Part shown: positions 1-6,208 of the stretch, piece by piece
Layout: every line of letters begins with the position of its first letter
Numbering within the stretch: the stretch's first letter is position 1
Assembly: GCA_015491615.1 (NCBI GenBank)
Contig: WFVN01000258.1
Span: 1 to 7,735, forward strand
DNA: 7,735 nt
Direction: 5' to 3'
Origin: Gammaproteobacteria bacterium
GTDB taxonomy: Bacteria; Pseudomonadota; Gammaproteobacteria; S012-40
The notes under the pieces: model-generated
Told to the model about the DNA's origin: nothing
Database searches by the model: none
Seen by the model: only the letters and a program-made list of their open reading frames with translations
Made by a program: the position numbers and the translations under genes

Positions 1-225
1 GAAGACCACGCCCAGCCACAGGGCCAGGCGGTGGGCAGGAACCTCGTCGGCGAGCACGTAGGTCAGGGCGACCGCACCGAGGGGCATGCCCACGAGGGCG
101 ATGCCCGCCTGCCGGTACAGTTGGCGGATTTGCTCCTGGAAGACTCGGGCAAGCAACGAGGTTTGGACGTGACCGGAGCCGGTCTCGACCATGAGAGATT
201 CGCTCTCCGACGGGAAGGATGGCAT
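1..225 (-). CDS. N-terminal part of a membrane protein, probably a signalling protein (partial)
   Basis: This minus-strand frame is open from an ATG at 225 to the left edge (75 codons seen, C-terminus missing). The start is chosen because TAAGGA (complement of 231-236) lies 5 bases before it; a second in-frame ATG at 192 has a weaker upstream signal. The peptide begins with a short polar stretch, then an amphipathic segment (around QEQIRQLYRQAG), then a hydrophobic segment (about residues 39-51), a short polar loop (ADEVPAHR) and the start of a second hydrophobic segment. A 'RxLYRQ' stretch followed by paired membrane helices resembles the N-termini of multi-helix sensor proteins such as membrane histidine kinases or GGDEF/EAL proteins. 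That is recalled resemblance only, since no catalytic domain lies inside the window. It is divergent from tgt, where many gammaproteobacteria have queA. The gene is fairly secure; the function is a guess. Confidence 0.65.
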   Translation of the reverse strand, partial: MPSFPSESESLMVETGSGHVQTSLLARVFQEQIRQLYRQAGIALVGMPLGAVALTYVLADEVPAHRLALWLGVVF

Positions 226-270
226 GGCGTTCCTTACAGTGGACCGATCGGGTGAGAACCACGGCCCGTG

Positions 271-299
271 ATTGTGGCTTGCCCGTGGGTGCCAGTCAA
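271..299 (-). promoter_or_regulatory. Candidate sigma-70 promoter for the leftward membrane-protein gene
   Basis: Read on the minus strand, TTGACT (294-299, 5 of 6 to TTGACA) is followed after exactly 17 bases by CACAAT (271-276, 4 of 6 to TATAAT). A transcript would start near 264, giving a leader of about 40 bases that contains the TAAGGA ribosome binding site at 231-236. The placement is good, but this is pattern matching only. Confidence 0.45.
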
Positions 300-323
300 A
301 ACGGTCTTTGAAAACGGCTTTTC
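298..323. repeat. Small repeats in the tgt promoter: AAAACGG twice, plus GAAAA-CGGC-TTTTC
   Basis: AAAACGG occurs at 298-304 and again at 311-317, so the copies are 13 bases apart. The second copy lies within a 5-base inverted repeat, GAAAA (310-314) and TTTTC (319-323), around a 4-base centre. This AT-rich island overlaps the -35 box and spacer of the candidate tgt promoter in an otherwise GC-rich region, so it could be an operator or just promoter composition. No regulator is assigned. Confidence 0.25.
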
Positions 324-336
324 GAGACGGTAGGCT
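308..336 (+). promoter_or_regulatory. Candidate sigma-70 promoter for tgt
   Basis: TTGAAA (308-313, 5 of 6) and TAGGCT (331-336, 3 of 6, but matching the important first, second and last bases of the -10 box) are separated by 17 bases. Transcription would start near 343, about 30 bases before tgt. The -35 box sits only 8 bases from the -35 box of the oppositely directed promoter at 271-299, so the two would be close enough to share or compete for factors. Confidence 0.35.
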
Positions 337-373
337 TGCGCCCCCGATCATCGATGGTGGAGAGCGCGGCGTG

Positions 374-1489
374 ATGGAATTCCAGGTGCAGGCGGTGGAC
401 GGGGAGGCCCGGCGTGGTCGCCTGATCTTTCCTCGGGGAGTGGTGGAGACGCCCGCCTTCATGCCCGTGGGGACCTATGCCACCGTCAAGACCCTCACCC
501 CCGAGGAGGTGGCCGGCACCGGGGCGCAGATGATCCTCGGCAACGCCTTCCACCTCATGTTGCGCCCGGGCACGGAAGTGATCCGGGCCCATGGCGACCT
601 GCACGACTTCATGGGTTGGCACGGCCCCATCCTCACCGATTCGGGGGGGTTCCAGGTGTTCAGCCTGGGGGCCATGCGCAAGGTGGGCGAGGCGGGGGTC
701 ACCTTCGCCTCGCCGGTGAACGGCGACCGGGTGTTCATGGGCCCGGAAGAGTCCATGGCGGTGCAGCGGGCCCTGGGGTCCGACGTAGTGATGATTTTCG
801 ACGAGTGCACCCCGTACCCGGCCGACGAGGCCACCGCGCGCGCCTCTATGGAACTCTCCCTGCGCTGGGCGCGGCGCTCCAAGGTCGCCCACGGGGACAA
901 CCCCGCCGCCCTCTTCGGCATCGTCCAGGGGGGCATGTATCCCCACCTGCGGGAGGAATCCCTGGCGGGGTTGCTGGAGATCGGCTTCGACGGTTATGCC
1001 ATTGGTGGCCTGTCGGTGGGAGAGCCTAAGGAGGAGATGCTCGCCGTCCTCGACCACACCGCCCCGCACCTGCCCGCCGACCGCCCCCGCTACCTCATGG
1101 GGGTGGGGCGGCCCGAGGACATCGTCGAGGCGGTGCGCCGGGGGGTGGACATGTTCGACTGCGTGATGCCCACCCGCAACGCCCGCAACGGCCACCTGTT
1201 CGTGCGCGACGGCGTGGTGCGCATCCGTAACGCCCGCTACGAGAAGGACGCCGGCCCCCTGGATCCCACCTGCGATTGCTACACCTGCCGCAACTACTCG
1301 CGCGCCTACCTGCGCCACTTGGACAAGACCGGCGAGGTGTTGGGCCTGCGCCTCAACACCCTCCACAATCTCCACTATTACCAGACTCTCATGCGCGAGG
1401 TGCGCGAGGCCATCGCCGCTGGCACTCTGGAGGACTACGTACGTGCCTTCTACGCTCGCCGCGCGCAAGGCCCGGCGGATATGTCATAA
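374..1489 (+). CDS. tgt: Queuine tRNA-ribosyltransferase (tRNA-guanine transglycosylase)
   Basis: Tgt swaps guanine-34 in the anticodon of tRNAs with GUN anticodons for the queuosine precursor preQ1, in the cytoplasm. The 371-residue product aligns by eye with E. coli Tgt (375 aa) over its whole length. The general acid/base Asp is D89 in ILTDSGGFQVFSLG. The nucleophile is D262 in MFDCVMPTRNARNGHLF. The zinc site is C300, C302, C305 and H331 in the CDCYTC...H pattern. IFDECTPYPA, FGIVQGG and YAIGGLSVGEP are also present. The ATG at 374 gives the family-typical N-terminus (MEFQV). GTG at 371 is equally possible from the GGAG at 359-362. The open frame extends further upstream, but that part is unlike the family and overlaps the promoter region. 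It is followed by yajC after 40 bases. The usual upstream partner queA is not adjacent. Confidence 0.97.
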   Translation: MEFQVQAVDGEARRGRLIFPRGVVETPAFMPVGTYATVKTLTPEEVAGTGAQMILGNAFHLMLRPGTEVIRAHGDLHDFMGWHGPILTDSGGFQVFSLGAMRKVGEAGVTFASPVNGDRVFMGPEESMAVQRALGSDVVMIFDECTPYPADEATARASMELSLRWARRSKVAHGDNPAALFGIVQGGMYPHLREESLAGLLEIGFDGYAIGGLSVGEPKEEMLAVLDHTAPHLPADRPRYLMGVGRPEDIVEAVRRGVDMFDCVMPTRNARNGHLFVRDGVVRIRNARYEKDAGPLDPTCDCYTCRNYSRAYLRHLDKTGEVLGLRLNTLHNLHYYQTLMREVREAIAAGTLEDYVRAFYARRAQGPADMS

Positions 1490-1490
1490 T
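1482..1490 (+). promoter_or_regulatory. Candidate extended -10 promoter in front of yajC
   Basis: TGTCATAAT is an extended -10 motif (TGn followed by CATAAT, 5 of 6 to TATAAT) that overlaps the stop codon of tgt at 1487-1489. A start near 1497 would leave a leader of about 33 bases with the AAGGAG site (1519-1524). I see no good -35 box at the right distance, which extended -10 promoters can tolerate. It would let yajC-secD-secF be transcribed apart from tgt. Confidence 0.3.
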
Positions 1491-1529
1491 GCGCGATTTA
1501 GACTGCGGCAAACACGACAAGGAGCGACC

Positions 1530-1883
1530 ATGAGCCTATTCATCGCCGACGCCCTCGCCCAAGATGCAAGCGCGCCTCCGCCGGATGGCGGTCTTTTGGG
1601 GCTAATCCCTCTGCTCATCATCTTCATCATCTTCTATTTCCTCCTCATCCGGCCGCAGGTGAAGCGCGCCAAGGAACACAAGAAAATGGTGGAGTCCCTG
1701 GCAGTGGGGGACGAGGTGGTGACCTCCGGTGGCATCGTCGGCAAGGTGGTGGCCATGGACGAGAGTTTCCTCACCTTGGACGCGGGCAACGGCATTCAAC
1801 TGGTGGTACAGCGCAACGCCATCGCCGCCGTCGTTCCCAAGGGGACCCTCAAGACCGCCCTAGCCGGCAAGAAGACAGACTGA
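1530..1883 (+). CDS. yajC: Preprotein translocase subunit YajC
   Basis: YajC is a small inner-membrane protein that joins SecD and SecF in the accessory complex of the SecYEG translocon; it is not essential in E. coli. The product has 117 residues, close to the usual 100-120. A short N-terminal stretch (MSLFIADALAQ) leads to one strongly hydrophobic membrane segment at about residues 21-40, followed by the family's RPQ at 41-43 and a basic stretch (VKRAKEHKKM). The cytoplasmic domain has the typical GDEVVTSGGIVGKV (60-73) and ends in a basic tail. The ATG is fixed by AAGGAG at 1519-1524, 5 bases upstream. The reading frame is open further upstream, but that part overlaps tgt and does not resemble YajC. 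secD follows 27 bases later, so the genes are very likely cotranscribed. Confidence 0.96.
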   Translation: MSLFIADALAQDASAPPPDGGLLGLIPLLIIFIIFYFLLIRPQVKRAKEHKKMVESLAVGDEVVTSGGIVGKVVAMDESFLTLDAGNGIQLVVQRNAIAAVVPKGTLKTALAGKKTD

Positions 1884-1910
1884 CCCTCCGTCCCGTCCAG
1901 AAAGGTCGCG

Positions 1911-3770
1911 ATGAAACCTTACCCCCTTTGGAAATACGCGATCATCGTGGTGGTGATCGCCATCGGTGTGATCTATGCTCTCCCCAACCTCTACGGGGAG
2001 GATCCGGCGGTACAGATCTCCCCCACCCGCGCGGCCGAGGTGGACCAACGCCTGGCCGATCGGGTGGCGGCGCTACTGAAAGAGAAGGGCCTGCCCTACA
2101 AGGCCATCGAGCACACCGAGCGGGGCTTGCTGGTGCGCTTCTCCGACACCGAGACCCAGCTCACCGCCAAGGATCTCATTCGCGACCGTCTGGGGCGGGC
2201 CTACGTGGTGGCCCTCAATCTAGCGCCGCGCACCCCAGCCTGGTTGCGGGCCCTGGGGGCCGAACCCATGTACCTGGGGCTGGATCTGCGCGGCGGGGTG
2301 CACTTCCTCATGGAAGTGGATACCGACGCCGCCGTGCAGCAGGCCATCGAACGCTACCGCAGCGAGTTTCGTACCCTCCTGCGTAGGGCCAAGATCCGTT
2401 ACCGAACCATCGAAGTGGTGGACGGCACGGTACAGATCCGTCTGCGCGACGCCTCTACCGCCGAGGAGGTACGGCGCCTGATCCGCGACGCCGAGCCCAA
2501 GCTCGAGGTGGAGACGGTCGAGAAGGACGGCAGCCATTTCCTCGTCGTTCGCCTCTCTGAGCAAGAGGCGAGGGAAATTCGCAACTTCGCCGTGCAACAG
2601 AACATCACCACCCTGCGCAACCGTGTGAACGAGCTGGGGGTGGCCGAGCCGGTGATCCAGCGCCAGGGAGCCAACCGTATCGTCGTTCAATTGCCGGGGG
2701 TGCAGGACACCGCCCAGGCGAAGGAGATCCTCGGCGCCACCGCCACCCTGGAATTCCGCTTGGTGGACGAGGAACAGGACGCCGAGCAGGCCGCCCGCAC
2801 CGGTCGTATCCCCCCCGGCGACCGTCTCTATCGGGACCGCGACGGGCGTCCCCATCTCCTCAAGCGGGACGTGATCCTCACCGGCGACTACATCGTCGAT
2901 GCCGCTTCCGGGATCGACCAGCAGAGCGGCAGCCCGGCGGTATTCATCACCCTCGACAGCAAAGGGGCGCGCATCTTCTCCGAGATCACCAAGGACAACG
3001 TCGGCCGCTTGATGGCGGTGGTGTTCAAGGAAGTGAAGGTGGAAACGCGGGTGGTCGATGGCAAGACCATCAAGAAGCGGCGGGTGATCGAGGAAGTCAT
3101 CAACGTCGCCCGCATCCGCGAACGCCTTGGCAAGCGTTTCCAGATCACCGGTCTGGACAGCTCCGAGGAGGCGCGCAAGCTCGCCCTGCTGTTGCGTGCC
3201 GGTGCCCTCGCCGCGCCCATTTCCATCGTCGAGGAGCGTACCGTCGGCCCCAGTCTCGGTCAGGAGAACATCGACCAGGGCGTGACTTCGGTGATCATCG
3301 GTTTCATCCTGGTGCTGGTGTTCATGGCCCTCTGGTACAAGGTCTTCGGCTTGGTGGCGGACCTGGCCCTGACCCTCAACCTGGTCCTCATCGTCGCCGT
3401 CCTGTCCATGCTCCAGGCGACCCTCACCTTACCGGGTATCGCCGGTATCGTGCTTACCGTGGGTATCGCGGTGGATGCCAACGTCCTCATTTTCGAGCGT
3501 ATTCGCGAAGAGCTACGTGCCGGTGCGCGTCCGGCCATCGCCATCGACGCCGGTTACGAAAAGGCGTTTTCCACCATCTTCGACGCCAACATCACCACCC
3601 TCATCGCCGCTCTGGTATTGTTCATCTTCGGTACCGGGCCGGTGAAGGGTTTCGCGGTGACCCTGTCCATCGGCATCGTCACCTCCATGTTCACCGCCAT
3701 CATGGTCTCCCGCGCTGTCATCGCCCTCTGCTACGGCCGCCAGCGGCGGCTGAGCAAGATCGCCATCTGA
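1911..3770 (+). CDS. secD: Protein translocase subunit SecD
   Basis: SecD, with SecF, uses the proton motive force to pull exported proteins through and off the SecYEG channel on the periplasmic side. The product has 619 residues (E. coli SecD 615). Membrane segment 1 is at about 9-25. A large periplasmic domain follows with DLRGG (125-129) and LPGVQD (271-276), and then TVGPSLG at 444-450. Five further membrane segments lie at about 458-476, 480-501, 507-523, 561-577 and 581-606. Segment 4 carries GIAVDANVLIFERIREE, with D522 matching the proton-relay Asp known in SecD (D519 in E. coli). The basic C-terminus (GRQRRLSK) is likely cytoplasmic. AAAGG at 1901-1905 supports the start, 5 bases before the ATG. 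yajC ends 27 bases upstream and secF begins 10 bases downstream. No truncation or odd residue seen. Confidence 0.97.
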   Translation: MKPYPLWKYAIIVVVIAIGVIYALPNLYGEDPAVQISPTRAAEVDQRLADRVAALLKEKGLPYKAIEHTERGLLVRFSDTETQLTAKDLIRDRLGRAYVVALNLAPRTPAWLRALGAEPMYLGLDLRGGVHFLMEVDTDAAVQQAIERYRSEFRTLLRRAKIRYRTIEVVDGTVQIRLRDASTAEEVRRLIRDAEPKLEVETVEKDGSHFLVVRLSEQEAREIRNFAVQQNITTLRNRVNELGVAEPVIQRQGANRIVVQLPGVQDTAQAKEILGATATLEFRLVDEEQDAEQAARTGRIPPGDRLYRDRDGRPHLLKRDVILTGDYIVDAASGIDQQSGSPAVFITLDSKGARIFSEITKDNVGRLMAVVFKEVKVETRVVDGKTIKKRRVIEEVINVARIRERLGKRFQITGLDSSEEARKLALLLRAGALAAPISIVEERTVGPSLGQENIDQGVTSVIIGFILVLVFMALWYKVFGLVADLALTLNLVLIVAVLSMLQATLTLPGIAGIVLTVGIAVDANVLIFERIREELRAGARPAIAIDAGYEKAFSTIFDANITTLIAALVLFIFGTGPVKGFAVTLSIGIVTSMFTAIMVSRAVIALCYGRQRRLSKIAI

Positions 3771-3780
3771 GGAGCCGCCC

Positions 3781-4719
3781 ATGGACGTGTTCGCCAAACT
3801 TCCCCGCATCGACTTCAACCGCTGGCGCAAACCGGCCGTTTTCTTGTCCGTTTTCTTGCTGTTGGTGTCTTTGGGTTCGTTGCTGACCCGTGGTCTCAAT
3901 TTCGGCATCGACTTCACCGGCGGCACCCTCATCGAGGTCGGCTATCCCGAGCCGGTGGACCTGACCCGCGTGCGCGAGGCCCTGGACATGGCCGGTTTCC
4001 ACGGGGCCGTGGTTCAGCATTTCGGTACCAGTCGTGACGTATTGGTGCGCGTGGCCCCCAAGGAAGGGGTCACCAACGCCCAGCTGAGCGACAGGATCTT
4101 CGCCGTTTTGCGGGATCTGCAATCGCAGCCGGCGGAGCTGCGGCGGGTGGAGTTCGTGGGGCCGCAGGTGGGAAAAGAGCTCACCGAGCAGGGCGGGCTG
4201 GCCCTTCTCTACGCTCTTTTGGGCATCCTCATCTACGTCTGGCTGCGCTTCGAATACCGCTTCGCGCTCGGATCCATCGCCGCCCTGGTGCACGACGTGC
4301 TCATCACCCTCGGGTTCTTCTCCCTCACCGGCATGGAGTTCGATCTTACCGTGCTGGCGGCGGTGTTGGCGGTCATCGGCTACTCCCTCAACGACACCAT
4401 CGTCGTCTTCGATCGCGTGCGGGAGAACTTCCTCAAACTACGCAAGGGCACGCCGGAGGAGGTGGTCAACATCTCCCTCAACCAGACTCTGGCGCGTACC
4501 TTGATGACCTCCCTCACCACTCTCTTGGTGCTCGTCGCCCTGTTCGTCTTCGGTGGCGAGCTCATCCACGGCTTCGCCACCGCCCTCATCGTCGGCGTCG
4601 TCGTGGGCACCTACTCCTCCATCTACGTGGCCAGTTCCGCCGCCCTCGCCCTTGGGGTCAGCAAGGAGGATCTCATGCCCCCCGAGAAGGAAGGGGCGGA
4701 TCTGGACCAGTCTCCCTGA
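3781..4719 (+). CDS. secF: Protein translocase subunit SecF
   Basis: SecF is the partner of SecD in the proton-driven complex that assists the SecYEG translocon. The product has 312 residues (E. coli SecF 323). Membrane segment 1 is at about 19-36, followed by the family motif LNFGIDFTGG (39-48) and a short periplasmic domain ending in VGPQVG (126-131). Five more membrane segments lie at about 139-157, 161-183, 188-210, 240-258 and 263-290. YSLNDTIVVFDRVREN (201-216) is the SecF signature and contains D205 and D211 (E. coli has its key Asp at 213). The C-terminus is short and acidic. GGAG at 3771-3774 begins immediately after the secD stop and 6 bases before this ATG, so the two are probably translationally coupled. 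This is the last gene of the cluster; the next gene faces it. Confidence 0.97.
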   Translation: MDVFAKLPRIDFNRWRKPAVFLSVFLLLVSLGSLLTRGLNFGIDFTGGTLIEVGYPEPVDLTRVREALDMAGFHGAVVQHFGTSRDVLVRVAPKEGVTNAQLSDRIFAVLRDLQSQPAELRRVEFVGPQVGKELTEQGGLALLYALLGILIYVWLRFEYRFALGSIAALVHDVLITLGFFSLTGMEFDLTVLAAVLAVIGYSLNDTIVVFDRVRENFLKLRKGTPEEVVNISLNQTLARTLMTSLTTLLVLVALFVFGGELIHGFATALIVGVVVGTYSSIYVASSAALALGVSKEDLMPPEKEGADLDQSP

Positions 4720-4852
4720 GCGAGTCCCAGCGTCGAGCCACGGCCATGCTCGCCGTCGCACGCCCCGGGGCGCCTCGCAATGGGCGGGCCACTGCGCCAT
4801 CCTCGGTTTCGGTGATGTGAGCTACGCCCCTCGGCGCGGACCCGCGTCTGAC
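4720..4852. other. Convergent spacer between secF and the lipoprotein gene, with GC-rich palindromes
   Basis: I see no gene in these 133 bases between two gene ends that face each other. It holds a perfect 12-base palindrome CGCCCCGGGGCG (4761-4772) and a short GC-rich inverted repeat CGCGGACCCGCG (4835-4846) just beyond the lipoprotein stop codon. Neither is followed by a run of T on either strand, so no standard intrinsic terminator can be called. The region may rely on Rho or on these hairpins alone. Confidence 0.35.
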
Positions 4853-5191
4853 TCACTCCACCGGGTTCTCGTAGAAGATGTAGTTGGTGGAGTAGTCGCT
4901 GAACTCGAAATACATCCGCTTTTCGCCCGGGTCTTGCCGGTAGTTCTGGTTCTCGTCCAGGATGCCGTAGCCGAAGCGATAGGGGCGGGGTTGGTCCCCG
5001 GTGGAGGTGGCGTAGGCGGTGGAGATCTTGTCGATCTTGATGAAGCGCTTGACCAGCTTGTCGCCGGCGTACACGTCCAGGACGCCGTTCACCCCGGTGT
5101 AATTCTGCACCACCCGCCCGAGACGGTTCTGTGCCTCCTGGGTGCAGGCGACGAGGGCGATAGTGGCGGTCAATGCGAGTATGATTCGCAT
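4853..5191 (-). CDS. Small predicted outer-membrane lipoprotein of unknown function
   Basis: The 112-residue product begins with a lipoprotein signal peptide: M-R, a hydrophobic core IILALTATIALVA, and the lipobox LVAC with Cys16. Thr at +2 of the mature protein predicts sorting to the outer membrane. The mature part has about 97 residues, is rich in aromatic and polar residues, and shows VLDVYAGDKLVKRFIKIDKIS, RFGYGILDENQN and a C-terminal aromatic stretch MYFEFSDYSTNYIFYENP; it looks like a compact beta-rich fold. The start is supported by AAGGAG (complement of 5200-5205), 8 bases upstream. The frame stays open far upstream of this ATG, but only because it runs antisense to flgJ and flgK. 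I cannot place it in a named family. It lies divergent from flgJ and convergent with secF, so it is probably a single-gene unit. A flagellar or envelope role suggested by position is only a guess. Confidence 0.87.
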   Translation of the reverse strand: MRIILALTATIALVACTQEAQNRLGRVVQNYTGVNGVLDVYAGDKLVKRFIKIDKISTAYATSTGDQPRPYRFGYGILDENQNYRQDPGEKRMYFEFSDYSTNYIFYENPVE

Positions 5192-5225
5192 GGGTCTTGC
5201 TCCTTGGTTTGTCGAGGGGGAGAAC

Positions 5226-5254
5226 AGCATAGCGTCGCCCAAGCCGTTTGGCAC
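5226..5254 (-). promoter_or_regulatory. Candidate sigma-70 promoter for the lipoprotein gene
   Basis: On the minus strand, GTGCCA (5249-5254, 4 of 6) and TATGCT (5226-5231, 4 of 6) are 17 bases apart. Transcription would start near 5219 and give a leader of about 28 bases containing AAGGAG. The -35 box is the reverse complement of the -24 element of the sigma-54 site on the other strand. Matches are moderate. Confidence 0.35.
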
Positions 5255-5264
5255 GGAACCTGCT
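5249..5264 (+). promoter_or_regulatory. Sigma-54 (RpoN) promoter upstream of flgJ
   Basis: The sequence TGGCACGGAACCTGCT matches the sigma-54 consensus TGGCACG-N4-TTGCW at every defined position but one (C for the first T of the -12 element). The GG (5250-5251) and GC (5262-5263) have the obligatory spacing. Sigma-54 promoters with an enhancer-binding activator drive mid-class flagellar genes in many gammaproteobacteria, such as Pseudomonas and Vibrio, which fits flgJ-flgK downstream. With C5263 at -12, transcription would start at about 5275, one base before the flgJ ATG. I found no clear enhancer-type dyad in the short region upstream; activator sites could lie within the neighbouring gene. 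Confidence 0.7.
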
Positions 5265-5275
5265 CGAAGGGGGGC

Positions 5276-6190
5276 ATGAGCGCTTCCATCACCCCCAGCG
5301 ACGCCTATTTCGACCTTCAGGATCTGGCCGCCCTGCGCTCTCGCGCGCGGCGCGACGATCCCAAGGTCCTGGAGGCGGCGGCGCGCCAGTTCGAGTCGCT
5401 GTTCATCCGCATGATGCTCAAGAGCATGCGCGAGGCGAACTTGGGAGATCCTCTCATGGACGGGGAGGGCAGCGCCTTCTACCGTGACCTGTTCGACCAA
5501 CAACTGGCTCTGGACATGGCCCGCCAGGGCGGCCTGGGTCTGGCCGACGCCCTGGTGCGCCAACTCGGTCGCCATCGCTCGTCGTCCACCCCGCGTCCGG
5601 ACGGTCAGCCCTTGCCGCCGCGGCGGACGGAGGCTGCCGCCGGAACACCGCCGGTGGACGAGGCCGCCGTGCACCGGGGCGATCCGCAGGCCTTCGTCGC
5701 CCAGCTCATGCCTCTGGCGCGCCGGGCCGCCGAACGCCTGGGTGTGGCGCCGGAGGTGTTGGTGGCGCAGGCGGCCCTGGAGACGGGCTGGGGGCGCCAT
5801 GTGATCCGCGATGCGCAGGGGCGTTCCAGCCACAACCTGTTCAATATCAAGGCCGGCAGTGGGTGGGACGGTCCTACGGTGAGCAAGCGTACGCTCGAAT
5901 ACGTGGACGGCGTGGCGCGCATGGAGCGGGCGGCCTTCCGCGCCTACCCGGATTTCGCCGCCAGCTTCCAGGACTACGCCGAATTCATCGCCGGTCGTCC
6001 CCGCTACCGGGCAGCCCTGGAGCGGGCCGGCGACGCGGCCGGCTACATGCGTGCGCTGGCGCAGGCGGGCTATGCCACCGACCCCCGTTACGCGGACAAG
6101 GTCCTGGCCATCCTCGAGCGTGAGCCGGCCCTCAAGATACGCGGCGAACGGCCGATCGGAGACGCACAGGGGAACTCCCCGCGGGGGTGA
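5276..6190 (+). CDS. flgJ: Flagellar rod-assembly protein and peptidoglycan hydrolase FlgJ
   Basis: FlgJ enters the periplasm, caps the growing flagellar rod and cuts peptidoglycan so that the rod can pass. The product has 304 residues (Salmonella FlgJ 316). Residues 1-97 form the rod-binding domain: YFDLQDLAALR (11-21), then ARQFESLFIRMMLKSMREAN and FYRDLFDQQLALDMARQGGLGLAD. A Pro/Arg/Ser-rich linker spans about 98-125. Residues about 138-290 form the glucosaminidase (GH73-type) domain, with the probable catalytic Glu E169 in AALETGWGRH, NLFNIKA, E208 in TLEYVDG (matching Salmonella E223) and AGYATDPRYADKV. The ATG at 5276 has AAGG at 5267-5270 and gives the expected N-terminus; the next in-frame Met (46) would cut the rod domain. 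flgI, usually just upstream, is replaced by the divergent lipoprotein gene. flgK follows after 18 bases. Confidence 0.96.
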   Translation: MSASITPSDAYFDLQDLAALRSRARRDDPKVLEAAARQFESLFIRMMLKSMREANLGDPLMDGEGSAFYRDLFDQQLALDMARQGGLGLADALVRQLGRHRSSSTPRPDGQPLPPRRTEAAAGTPPVDEAAVHRGDPQAFVAQLMPLARRAAERLGVAPEVLVAQAALETGWGRHVIRDAQGRSSHNLFNIKAGSGWDGPTVSKRTLEYVDGVARMERAAFRAYPDFAASFQDYAEFIAGRPRYRAALERAGDAAGYMRALAQAGYATDPRYADKVLAILEREPALKIRGERPIGDAQGNSPRG

Positions 6191-6208
6191 CCCGAGGAGG
6201 ACATCGAC

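Noticed and set aside
31..255. Plus-strand 74-codon frame at the left edge
   Set aside because: The opposite strand gives a hydrophobic, protein-like sequence with a good ribosome binding site and promoter. The plus frame is charged low-complexity sequence without either.
278..297. Sigma-54-like TGGCAC on the minus strand in front of the left gene
   Set aside because: The downstream GC is one base too close to the GG for the strict -24/-12 spacing, and a sigma-70 pair fits the same place better.
296..1468. Long minus-strand open frame opposite tgt
   Set aside because: It is His/Gly/Val-rich antisense of a complete and well-conserved tgt, with no convincing start signal or recognisable domain.
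4761..4772. Palindrome CGCCCCGGGGCG as a terminator of secF
   Set aside because: There is no unpaired loop of normal size and no T run on either strand; kept only as a note in the spacer description.
4553..5275. Upstream extension of the flgJ frame through secF and the lipoprotein region
   Set aside because: The added part is an out-of-frame reading of secF and the antisense of the lipoprotein gene. FlgJ homologues begin at the ATG at 5276.
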